A stretch of DNA of 64,000 bases, taken from Desulfurivibrio alkaliphilus AHT 2. Its GTDB lineage: Bacteria > Desulfobacterota > Desulfobulbia > Desulfobulbales > Desulfurivibrionaceae. Positions 56,601-64,000 of this stretch are shown piece by piece. Within the stretch, counting starts at the first letter, position 1; each line of letters opens with the position of its first letter. The position numbers were made by a program, and so were the translations under genes. The stretch lies in assembly GCF_000092205.1 (NCBI RefSeq), contig NC_014216.1, positions 1,431,742 through 1,495,741 of the forward strand. Direction: 5' to 3'. The notes under the pieces are model-generated. The model saw only the letters and a list, made by a program, of their open reading frames with translations. It ran no database searches and was not told the origin of the DNA.

Positions 56601-56629
56601 CTTGCGTCTACCAGTTCCGCCATCCGGGC
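56588..56629 (-). pseudogene. 5' half of split host tRNA-Leu(UAA)
   Basis: On the minus strand it begins GCCCGGATGGCGGAACTGG, runs through the D arm and the anticodon stem (AAGGG) and ends with the shared core. The matching 3' half is 8.3 kb away. Any host promoter upstream of 56630 would now transcribe this fragment and then run into the element's own tRNA-Leu. Confidence 0.93.
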
Positions 56630-56749
56630 AAGATACAAGATAAATGTTTGGCAGGATAACCGGCAGGTTGCCCGGCCGGATTTGCGGGATGTACCACAGG
56701 GCCTGGAAAAAAGCAAGATTAGGGGAGGTGCGGCCGGCTACAGTGAGCC

Positions 56750-57352
56750 TCACTTTTCGGCAAACGACTGCACCTGATAGGTTTCCACCTTTAGCTGGCC
56801 GCTCTGCCAGGCTGTCGCCGGCAAGCCGGCTTTGAGACAGAGCTGGGCAAGAAAATTTTCCGGTTGGGGCAACTGCTTCCATACCTGGGGCAAAAAGGTG
56901 GCGGACAAGCCGCCCTGCTCAATCAATACGCCATCCCGGTCGGGACGCAGCCTCGCCACCAGTTCCTCGGAACCCTGGTAGCTTAAAGGCTTCAACGGGG
57001 TCAGCACACTGATCTCTATTTGCACCGCTGCTAATTCCTCGACACTCAAGCCGGGGAAACGGGGATCGCCAAAAGCGGCTTTCAGCGCGTTATCCCGCAC
57101 CCCTTCCACGATGCTGCCCACCGGTTGCAGGCTGCCGATGCACCCCCTTAGCTGCCCGTTGCTTTTCAAGGTCACAAAGACCCCCCGCCGCTCCTGCAGG
57201 CGAGGGGAAGCCAAGGTTTGGCTGATCTCACCAGGGGGATCGGCGACGGCCTGCCAAAGTCGTTGAGCAATGGTCTGCCGGGCCAGCCACAACAGGGCCT
57301 GACCATCTTCCAAAGTAAGTTTGTCTACCGCCGTAGACGTACCGGGCTCCAT
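56750..57352 (-). CDS. amrA: AmmeMemoRadiSam system protein A (AMMECR1 domain)
   Basis: A 200-residue AMMECR1-fold protein. Family blocks are RGVFVTLKSNGQLRGCIGSL (with the conserved RGCIG), LKAAFGDPRFPGLSVEELAAVQIEISVLTPL, RDGVLIEQGGLSATFLPQVW and a C-terminal FLAQLCLKAGL. The ATG at 57352 has GGGGAGG seven bases upstream and is preferred to an in-frame start at 57418. The radical SAM partner amrS is at 19151-20164; no Memo-type gene is seen in the window. Confidence 0.92.
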   Translation of the reverse strand: MEPGTSTAVDKLTLEDGQALLWLARQTIAQRLWQAVADPPGEISQTLASPRLQERRGVFVTLKSNGQLRGCIGSLQPVGSIVEGVRDNALKAAFGDPRFPGLSVEELAAVQIEISVLTPLKPLSYQGSEELVARLRPDRDGVLIEQGGLSATFLPQVWKQLPQPENFLAQLCLKAGLPATAWQSGQLKVETYQVQSFAEK

Positions 57353-57394
57353 GACAAGTCCTCCCCTGCCGCTTAAAGGTGAACCTTCACAACA

Positions 57395-57429
57395 AAAAGC
57401 CCCCGGTGCCGAAGACACCGAGGGCTTTT
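57395..57429 (-). terminator. Rho-independent terminator after the HesB-like gene
   Basis: On the minus strand AAAAGCCCTCGGTG and CACCGGGGGCTTTT form a stem closed by a UCUUCGGC-type tetraloop region, followed by TTGTT. It lies 24 bp after the selenoprotein stop codon and before amrA. Confidence 0.85.
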
Positions 57430-57452
57430 GCGCTGGTCAGATCCCCGGCTGG

Positions 57453-57791
57453 TTAACAGCCGCAGGAACCACCGGCAGTGCTGCAGGAACTGCCGCATCC
57501 GCCGCCACCCAAGGGGTTGGCTGGGGTGATGGAGAAACCGGAGCGCGCCCCGGCATCGATGAAGTCGATCTTCACCGCACCGCACTGCTGGCTCAGGCCA
57601 TTGTCGATCAGGTACTTTACACCATCCTGGGTATGGGTGGTGTCGTTTTCTTTTGGCTCATCCAGAGCCAATCCCAGTGAGGGACCGGCTCACCCGCCCT
57701 GCATTAGGGCCACGCGTACTGGAGAATCAATACTGTTGTCCTCCAGGTAGGCCTTCAGTTTTTTGCTTGCCAATTCAGTTATTTCCAGCAT
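57453..57791 (-). CDS. HesB/IscA-like selenoprotein (in-frame UGA at codon 34)
   Basis: A 112-residue protein that is only complete if TGA at 57690-57692 is read as selenocysteine. The N-terminal part is MLEITELASKKLKAYLEDNS, then VRVALMQGG, Sec34, and AGPSLGLALDEPKEND. It ends with FIDAGARSGFSITPANPLGGGGCGSSC and a Cys-rich tail. The Sec position matches the first conserved cysteine of HesB/IscA iron-sulfur proteins, and HesB-like proteins are a known Sec-containing family in Desulfobacterota. AGGAGG precedes the ATG at six bases, frame use is unbroken on both sides and a suitable hairpin follows the UGA. A nonsense mutation is the alternative but is less likely. Confidence 0.9.
57653..57671 (-). 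promoter_or_regulatory. SECIS-like hairpin downstream of the UGA codon
   Basis: On the minus strand TTGGCTC-TGGAT-GAGCCAA forms a 7-bp stem whose five-base loop (TGGAT) starts 26 bases after the UGA. The second loop base is G, as expected for bacterial SelB-binding hairpins. A competing 11-bp stem starting in the UGA itself (GAGCC...GGCTC, 57665-57691) shares the GGCTC strand. Confidence 0.6.
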
Positions 57792-57961
57792 AAGATGCCT
57801 CCTGTAAGAAACCTTTCTTTAAGGTTATTAATAAGGTTGATTAGCTTAACTTCAACCACTTCCAACTTTAGAGAAAACTTAAGCTATTCTCGCCGATAAG
57901 TCAAGGGGCTGGATAAACAATTGTCGAAAAAGAGATTGCCCCTTTTTACCACTCCGGGGTA

Positions 57962-57990
57962 TTGACCTTATCAGCAAACCTTACTATAAA
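57962..57990 (+). promoter_or_regulatory. Candidate sigma-70 promoter for the phosphofructokinase gene
   Basis: TTGACC (57962-57967) and TATAAA (57985-57990) are separated by exactly 17 bp and lie about 55 bp upstream of the start codon. The remaining gap between the selenoprotein gene and this promoter is AT-rich and shows nothing else clear. Confidence 0.65.
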
Positions 57991-58045
57991 CCGGCATGTC
58001 AGTTTACCCCGCCCAGTGCCGGCGGCCATTCGGGAGATTTCCACC

Positions 58046-59143
58046 ATGAAAAAAATTGTTATTTCCACCGGCGGCGGTGACGCCCCGGGGCTCAACGCGG
58101 TGATTTACGCGGTAACCAAGTCGGCATATCAGCGGGGATGGGAGATATACGGCAGTAAGAGCGGCTACCGGGGCCTGCTGGACCCCGATGAACTAATTCG
58201 CCTTACCCCTGAAAAGGTGGAAGATATCATGCCACTGGGGGGAACCATCCTGGGCTCCACCAACAAGGGCAACCCCTTTGCCATGCCGGTGGAAAATTTG
58301 GCCGGCGAGATCCAGACCCTGGACCTGTCCGACCGGATTATGCGCAACTTCCGGCGGTTGGGTTTTTTCTGCCATATCGCGGTGGGCGGCGACGGCAGTC
58401 TGGAAATCGCCCACCGCTTTGCCCAAGAAAAAGGGATGCCGGTGATCGGGGTGCCCAAGACCATCGACAACGACCTGGAGGCAACCCAACGCACCTTCGG
58501 CTTTGATACCGCCGTCTCCACCGCCACCGAGGCCTTGGACAAACTCCATTCCACCGCCAAATCCCACGACCGGGTGATGGTGGTGGAGGTGATGGGCCGG
58601 GATTCCGGCTGGATTGCCTTGAACGCCGGCATTTCCGGCGGGGCCGACGTTATCCTGATCCCTGAAATCCCCTTTGACATCGAGCTGGTCTGCCAAAAAA
58701 TCAACGATAACGAACTACGGGACAAACATTACGCCATTGTGGTGGTGGCCGAAGGGGCCAAGGCTCGGGGGATGAAAAAAGCGGTGTGCAAAAAAAACTG
58801 TGAGTTGGGCCGGGACGGGGAACTGCTGGGAGGAATAGGGGAATGGGTGGCGGAACATATCCGCAAGCTCACCGGTAAAGACACCCGCTCGCTGACCCTG
58901 GGGCACCTGCAGCGGGGGGGCTCTCCCACCACCTTCGATCGCCTGCTGGCCCTGCGTTTCGGCGGGGCGGCGGTGCGCATGGCCGAACTTGAACTTTTTG
59001 ACCACATGGTGGCCCTGAAAACCCCGGACATGGCGGCAGTACCCCTGGCCGAAGCGGTAAAGGGCCGCAAAAAGGTGGAAGTCAACAGCGACAAACTGCT
59101 CACCGCCCGGGAAATCGGCATCTGTTTCGGGGATAACAACTGA
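58046..59143 (+). CDS. pfkA: 6-phosphofructokinase
   Basis: A 365-residue phosphofructokinase starting MKKIVISTGGGDAPGLNAVIYA (the usual Cys of GGDCPG is Ala). The phosphate-donor site reads IAVGGDGSLEIAH, with Gly typical of ATP users, while the next loop reads GVPKTIDNDLEATQ, with Lys typical of pyrophosphate users. Further motifs are EVMGRDSGWIALNAGISGGADVILIPEIPFD and LGHLQRGGSPTTFDRLL. This combination occurs in mixed-donor group III enzymes, so the donor cannot be fixed by eye. GGGAG precedes the ATG at 58046; an earlier in-frame start at 57962 lies in the promoter. Confidence 0.92.
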   Translation: MKKIVISTGGGDAPGLNAVIYAVTKSAYQRGWEIYGSKSGYRGLLDPDELIRLTPEKVEDIMPLGGTILGSTNKGNPFAMPVENLAGEIQTLDLSDRIMRNFRRLGFFCHIAVGGDGSLEIAHRFAQEKGMPVIGVPKTIDNDLEATQRTFGFDTAVSTATEALDKLHSTAKSHDRVMVVEVMGRDSGWIALNAGISGGADVILIPEIPFDIELVCQKINDNELRDKHYAIVVVAEGAKARGMKKAVCKKNCELGRDGELLGGIGEWVAEHIRKLTGKDTRSLTLGHLQRGGSPTTFDRLLALRFGGAAVRMAELELFDHMVALKTPDMAAVPLAEAVKGRKKVEVNSDKLLTAREIGICFGDNN

Positions 59144-60740
59144 GTAATGTCCCAACCTACCGATCTACATTTTAAAGCCTGGCCCTGGCTGCTGGCTTTC
59201 ATTGCCCTGCAGGCAACCGGGCTCGCGGTGCTGTTCAAATTCACCCATCTGTCACTGACCGACCCCGACCTGCAAAGCCTTTACGGTTGGCTGGCAGTCG
59301 CCGCCGTGGTCACCAACCTGATTTTTTGGCTGATCCTGCGCCAGACCAGCATCCTGCGCCGAACCCAATTGGAGTTGCAGAACAGCAAAACCCGGTTGGA
59401 GGAATCCCAGCGGATTGCCAAAATCGGCCATTGGGAATGGGATATCGAAAAAGAGCATCTGTTCTGGTCGCCGGAGTTGTACCGGATTTTCGAGCGCCGG
59501 CCCGAACAGTTTCAGGCCAGCTACCAGGCCTTCCTGGCCACTATCCATCCCGATGACCGGGAACTGGTCCAGAAGGAGGTCAATAAATCGCTGGAACGCC
59601 ATCTCCCCTACAGCGTTGATCACCGCATCATGCTGCCCGGCGGAGCGGAAAAGTTCCTGCGTGAAACCGGCGAACTGCTTTTTGACCAGAAGGGCAAGCC
59701 GTACAAGATGCTGGGCACGGCCCAAGATATCACCGCGGAGAAAACGGCGGAGCAAGAACTGCACCATCGCATGCAGATGCTGACCTTAACCGCGGAGGTC
59801 GGCATGATGCTGACCCGCAACACCCCCCTGGAAACCATCCTCCAGGAATGCTGCAAGGCCATGGTCAGACACCTGGACGCCGCCCTGGCCCGCATCTGGT
59901 TGATCCCAGAAATGGACTCCAGCCTGATCCTGACCGCCAGTGCTGGCCTGCACACCCGACTTGACGGAGAGTTTTCCCGGATACCCATCGACCCCCGCAC
60001 CAAAATCGGCGATATCGCCCTGCACCGCCGGGCCAAAGTTTCCAACCAACTGCTCAATGACCCCCAAATCAGAAACCCCCGCTGGGTTGAACAGCACAAG
60101 TTACGGGCGATGGCCGGCCACCCGTTGGTCATCGACGGCAAAGTGGTCGGGGTTATGGCCTTTTTCACCCGCCACCACCTGCCCCAGTCCATTATCGAGC
60201 CCCTGGCCACGGTGGCCGACATCGTCGCCCTGGGCCTGGAGCGCAAACAGACGGAAGAGCGGCTGCGGGTGCGAGCCAGGATCATCGAGGAACTCCACGA
60301 TGCCATCATCACCACCACCCCCGACGGCCTGATCAGCAACTGGAACCGTGGGGCCGAGCGCCTGTTCGGCTACACGGCCGCCGAGGCCCGGCAGCAGCCG
60401 TTGCACTTTTTTCTGCCCCCGCATGAACTGGATTTTTTCCAGTCGGAAATCCTGCCCCGGGTAGAGGAAAAGGGCAACCACCAGTTTGAAATTGAAATCC
60501 AGACCCAAAACGGCCTCCATCGCCATGCCGACTTTTCCCTTTCACGGCTCAACCGCGACAGTTTTATCGGCGGCGGCCTGATCTGTTACGCCCGGGATAT
60601 CACCGAGCGCAAGCAAAGCGAAGAAAAAATCAGGCTCTCCCGCCAGCTCCTGGATGAGACCAGCGAGGCGGTGGTGATTACCGACGCCGACGCAAAGATC
60701 ATCGAGGTCAACCGGGCCTTTGAAAAGGTCACCGGCTACT

Positions 60741-62125
60741 GGGTTATAGTCAAATCTGGTGTATGGGATAACTGAGGAAAATGGCGTATCATCCAGGTTG
60801 ATTGATCACCACGACGATCACAGCCAACACAGGAGGATACGCCATGACCAAGTCTACCCCAACCGCTCTTTCACAACAAGGAAACAATGTCGCCGACCCG
60901 CTTACCGACCTTTTGCGCGATGGTGCCAGGATGCTGATTGCCCAGGCCGTAGAAGCTGAATTACAGGCCTTCATGGCCCAATACTCCAGCCGCTTGGAAG
61001 ATGGCCGCAGGACAGTGGTCCGAAACGGCTATCTTCCCGGTCGCACGATCCAGACCGGAATCGGCGATGTCGAGGTCAAAGTTCCCAAGGTGCGAGATCG
61101 TAGCGGCCAAGGCCTCAAGTTCAACAGCAGTTTGTTGCCGCCTTATCTGAAGCGGGCGCGCAGTGTCGATGAGTTGCTGCCCTGGCTTTACCTGCGAGGA
61201 ATTTCCACCGGCGATTACCAGGAGGCCCTGGCCGCACTCCTCGGGGAACAGGCCAAGGGGTTGTCGGCCAACACCATCTCCCGCTTGAAAGCCAAATGGC
61301 TGGCCGAGCACACCAAATGGCGGCAACGTGACCTGAACGGAAAACGCTACGTTTACTGGTGGGTGGATGGCATCTACAGCAACGTCCGCATGGATGACAA
61401 GCTTTGCCTGCTGGTGATCATTGGAGTTACCGACCAGGGGCACAAGGAACTGATAGCGGTGGAGGATGGCTACCGGGAGTCAAGCGACAGCTGGTATGAA
61501 CTTCTCGCCGGGCTGCGGGCTCGGGGCCTGACCACAGGCCCCGAGTTGGCGGTTGGCGATGGTTCCTTGGGGTTCTGGAACGCCTTGGGCAGGGTCTATC
61601 CGAAGACCCGCCACCAACGCTGCTGGGTTCACAAAACGGCCAACGTGCTGAACAAGATGCCCAAAAAGCTTCAGCTCAAGGCCAAGGCTGATTTGCATGA
61701 TATCTGGATGGCTGAGACCAAGGAAGATGCCAGCCAGGCTTTTGATCGTATGCTGGCCCGTTTCGAAGACAAATACCCCAAGGCCATGGAGTGCCTGGCC
61801 AAGGACCGGGACGAGTTGCTGGCTTTTTACGATTTTCCAGCCGAACACTGGGTGCATATCAGGACCACCAACCCCATCGAGTCGGCCTTTGCCACTGTGC
61901 GCCTGCGCAGCAAGAGATCACGGAACTGCGGTTCCAGGGACACCACCCTGACCATGGTCTTTAAGCTGCTGCAAAGCGCTGAAAAAAGATGGAAAAAGAT
62001 CAAGGGATTTCGCCGGCTGGCTGAGGTCGTCACCGGCATACAATTCAAAAACGGAATCAAGGTGTCAGATCAACCTATGCGGATGGCCGCCTGAGGACTC
62101 CGTACACCAGATTTGACAATAACTC
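60741..62125 (+). mobile_element. IS256-family insertion sequence
   Basis: A 1385-bp element. Its ends are inverted repeats of about 25 bp that match at 22 positions (60741-60765 and 62101-62125), with the shared block GTCAAATCTGGTGTA. A 9-bp direct repeat CCGGCTACT flanks it (60732-60740 and 62126-62134), which is the target duplication. One transposase gene fills it. Perfect ends and duplication show a recent insertion. Confidence 0.95.
60844..62094 (+). CDS. Transposase, IS256/Mutator family
   Basis: A 416-residue transposase. The first 90 residues hold LQAFMAQYSSRLEDGRRTVVRNGY and EVKVPKVRDRSG. The DDE triad is in YVYWWVDGIYSNVRMDD (first Asp), LAVGDGSLGFWNALG (second Asp) and NPIESAFATVRLR (Glu), with the typical HQRCWVHKTANVLNKMPK segment between. 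AGGAGG lies seven bases before the ATG at 60844; an upstream in-frame start at 60802 is less likely. No stop or frameshift is seen, so it may be active. Confidence 0.95.
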   Translation: MTKSTPTALSQQGNNVADPLTDLLRDGARMLIAQAVEAELQAFMAQYSSRLEDGRRTVVRNGYLPGRTIQTGIGDVEVKVPKVRDRSGQGLKFNSSLLPPYLKRARSVDELLPWLYLRGISTGDYQEALAALLGEQAKGLSANTISRLKAKWLAEHTKWRQRDLNGKRYVYWWVDGIYSNVRMDDKLCLLVIIGVTDQGHKELIAVEDGYRESSDSWYELLAGLRARGLTTGPELAVGDGSLGFWNALGRVYPKTRHQRCWVHKTANVLNKMPKKLQLKAKADLHDIWMAETKEDASQAFDRMLARFEDKYPKAMECLAKDRDELLAFYDFPAEHWVHIRTTNPIESAFATVRLRSKRSRNCGSRDTTLTMVFKLLQSAEKRWKKIKGFRRLAEVVTGIQFKNGIKVSDQPMRMAA

Positions 62126-63727
62126 CCGGCTACTCCCGGCAGGAGGTGATGGGGCAAAACCCGCGCATCCTCAAGTCCGGCCACCATAGCGATGAGTTTT
62201 ACCGCCAGATGTGGCAACAGCTGACCACCACCGGTCACTGGGAAGGGGAAATCTGGAGCCGCCGCAAAAACAGTGAAGTTCACCCCAAGTGGCTGTCAAT
62301 CAGCGCCGTCACCGACCGCCGGGGCCGCACCAGCCATTACGTGGGAATTTCCAGCGATCTGACGGCGATCAAGCAAACCCAGGATCAACTGGAAAACCTG
62401 GCCCACTTTGACCAGCTAACCGGCCTGCCCAACCGCCTGCTCTTTCACGAGCGCCTGCAACAGGCCATCACCCGGGCCCGGCGTAGCGATCATCAGGTGG
62501 CCCTGCTGATGTTCGACCTGGACCGCTTCAAGGAGGTCAACGATGCTTTAGGCCACAGCGCCGGCGACTTTGTCCTTGGCGAGGTGGCCGAACGCTTGGA
62601 GCGGATCAAAGACGAAGCCGACAGTATCTGCCGCCTGGGCGGTGACGAATTCTGCCTACTGATCACCAAGGTGGATAACATCGACGAAGTGGCCCAGGCG
62701 GCCCAGCAGGTGCTGGGCCTGTTCACCCAGTCCTTCAAATTGAACGGTCACGAGCTGCACCTGACCCCCAGCATCGGCATCTCACTTTTTCCCGACGACG
62801 CCGAGGATGCGGAAACCCTGATAAAAAACGCCGACACCGCCACGTACCACACCAAGAAAAACGGCGGCAACAACTTCCACTTTTTTCAGGCCTCGATGTT
62901 TGAAGCGGTGCTCACCCGGATGACCATGAAAAACCGGTTGCGGCAGGCCCTGGAATTCGAGGAATTCGAGCTTTACTATCAGCCCAAGATCGGCGCCGAC
63001 GGCCTGACCGTCCGGGGGGTTGAAGCCCTGATCCGCTGGGTGCAGCCGGAACGCGGGCCGGTCAGCCCGGCGGATTTTATCCCCCTGGCGGAGGAAACGG
63101 GGCTGATCGTACCCATCGGGGAATGGGTGCTGCGCCAGGCCTGCAAGCAAAGCCTGCAATGGCAGAAGGAGGGCCTGCCCCATTTGCGGATTGCGGTCAA
63201 TCTCTCGGCGGTGCAGTTTCAGCAGCCGCAACTGGCGGCCGATATCGCCGCCATCATCCGAAACAGCGGCCTGAGCCCAGATTTCCTGGAACTGGAGATC
63301 ACCGAAAGCATTATCATGGAAAACCTGGAAACCGCCACCGCCACCATGCGACAACTGCAGGAGATGGGCATAACCCTGGCCCTGGATGACTTCGGCACCG
63401 GATACTCATCGCTGGGATATTTGAAAAATTTCCCTATCAACAGCCTCAAGATCGACCGGACCTTCGTCAATGACATCACCGACCACGAGGATGACCGGGC
63501 GGTGATTATAACCATCATCACCCTGGCCCACCTTCTCAAGATGGAGGTGGTGGCGGAAGGGGTGGAAACCGCCGCGCAGGTGGACTTTCTGCGGGAAAAA
63601 GGCTGCGATCTTTTCCAAGGTTATTTTTTCAGCCGCCCCTTGCCGGCGGCGGCCATCACCAGGTTTCTGCATGACCATTTCAGCCGGCCGGAAATCCCTT
63701 AACCGCCGGCTTTACCGCAGCGGGAGG

Positions 63728-64000
63728 TTAAAGATAACCCTCCCACTCCTGGGGCAGGCGGCTCTTTTTTTCGTTGTTACAGTTCTTGCAGCACGGCACC
63801 AGGTTGTTTTTCCGGCTCAGCCCCCCCCGGACCAGGGGCACCACATGGTCCATGGTCAACTCTGCGGGGGCAAACTTGCCGCCACAGTAATGGCAGATCC
63901 CCTGGGCCAACTTCTGCCGCCACCAGCGTGAACGGCGCAACTCCCTGGCCCTGGCCTTTTCCCGGCGGAGACAGGCCTCGTCAATGCCATCCAGGCTGCT
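63728..64000 (-). CDS. HNH endonuclease, 5' end outside the window
   Basis: The reading frame runs on past the window end, so the N terminus is missing. The visible 90 residues have the HNH core: [25 protein letters not shown] (first zinc pair and the DH of the active site), then [19 protein letters not shown] (Asn and the second zinc pair). A basic Arg-rich helix precedes it ([20 protein letters not shown]). The function could be a homing-type or a defence or repair nuclease; nothing nearby decides. It converges on the EAL gene with 25 bp between stops. Confidence 0.85.
   Translation of the reverse strand, partial: SSLDGIDEACLRREKARARELRRSRWWRQKLAQGICHYCGGKFAPAELTMDHVVPLVRGGLSRKNNLVPCCKNCNNEKKSRLPQEWEGYL

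Larger units (their letters stand above)
59147..63702 (+). pseudogene. PAS/GAF/GGDEF/EAL cyclic-di-GMP signalling gene interrupted by an insertion sequence
   Basis: The gene begins 3 bp after the phosphofructokinase stop (ATG at 59147) and is cut by an insertion sequence at 60741-62125. Joining 59147-60740 to 62135-63702 gives a 1054-codon frame with no break, 1053 residues. Order: two membrane helices in the first 70 residues, PAS (KTRLEESQRIAKIGHWEWD), GAF, PAS (ARIIEELHDAIITTTPDG), PAS across the junction (FEKVTGYSRQEVMGQNPRI when rejoined), GGDEF (CRLGGDEFCLL) and EAL (VEALIRW). GGDEF and EAL signatures are intact, so the complete protein could make or degrade cyclic-di-GMP. The 3' part might still be expressed alone. 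Confidence 0.92.

Noticed and set aside
57453-57671. Short 72-codon gene without the first part of the HesB-like protein
   Set aside because: The conserved N-terminal part lies in frame just upstream of a TGA with an ideal ribosome site, so reading through as selenocysteine explains the data better.

Overview
The window is high-GC, tightly packed bacterial chromosome. The gene set points to an anaerobic or microaerophilic member of the Desulfobacterota (former Deltaproteobacteria), most likely Desulfobulbales (a Desulfurivibrio-like organism is my guess from overall resemblance). It includes a small siroheme sulfite-reductase-like protein, a hydrogenase maturation protease, monomeric NADP-isocitrate dehydrogenase, a UGA-containing HesB-like selenoprotein and paired YeeE/YedE sulfur-transport proteins. 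I could run no database search, so names rest on motifs, lengths and gene order.

Layout. 1-8.8 kb: the 3' end of cmoB, a Na/Pi cotransporter, a sulfite-reductase-like protein, speA, an RhlB-type helicase, a hydrogenase protease and a Nudix-like protein. 9-17.3 kb is a DNA-repair neighbourhood. sbcD-sbcC-nfo run on the plus strand and converge with a minus-strand set made of a ribosome-hibernation/cold-shock fusion, a primase-like protein with archaeo-eukaryotic features and a TIM-barrel protein. 17.4-28 kb: a two-heme cytochrome with a ferric-reductase-like protein, amrS, a frameshifted hybrid histidine kinase, a NorQ/NorD-type AAA+/VWA pair and gnd. 28.3-38.5 kb: icd, tRNA-Pro and the classical thrS-infC-rpmI-rplT-pheS-pheT-ihfA-merR translation cluster, where infC starts with AUU. 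38.7-48 kb: tRNA-Val, recR-ybaB-dnaX, 4.5S RNA, tRNA-Ser, flagellin, pyk, a MATE pump, sodB and the yedE pair.

48.26-56.6 kb is an integrated mobile element of about 8.3 kb. It carries a tyrosine integrase, an AlpA-like regulator, a Toprim-SF3 primase-helicase, a small-terminase-like protein and a complete large terminase, but no capsid or tail genes, so it resembles a phage satellite. It split the host tRNA-Leu(UAA) inside the anticodon loop, leaving halves at 48214-48271 and 56588-56629 that rejoin into a perfect tRNA. It also carries a complete, sequence-divergent tRNA-Leu(UAA) just inside its right end. This looks like a mobile element that destroys an essential tRNA gene and supplies the substitute itself.

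56.7-64 kb: amrA, the HesB-like selenoprotein gene (UGA at codon 34), a phosphofructokinase, a large PAS/GAF/GGDEF/EAL signalling gene cut by an IS256-family insertion (9-bp target duplication), and an HNH endonuclease gene running off the window.

A family of roughly 108-bp imperfect palindromes with a GTAC-N4-GTAC-like apex recurs at 3.6, 7.5, 14.4, 28.1 and 41.9 kb, with a short derivative at 38.5 kb. Three of the five full copies sit between convergent genes.
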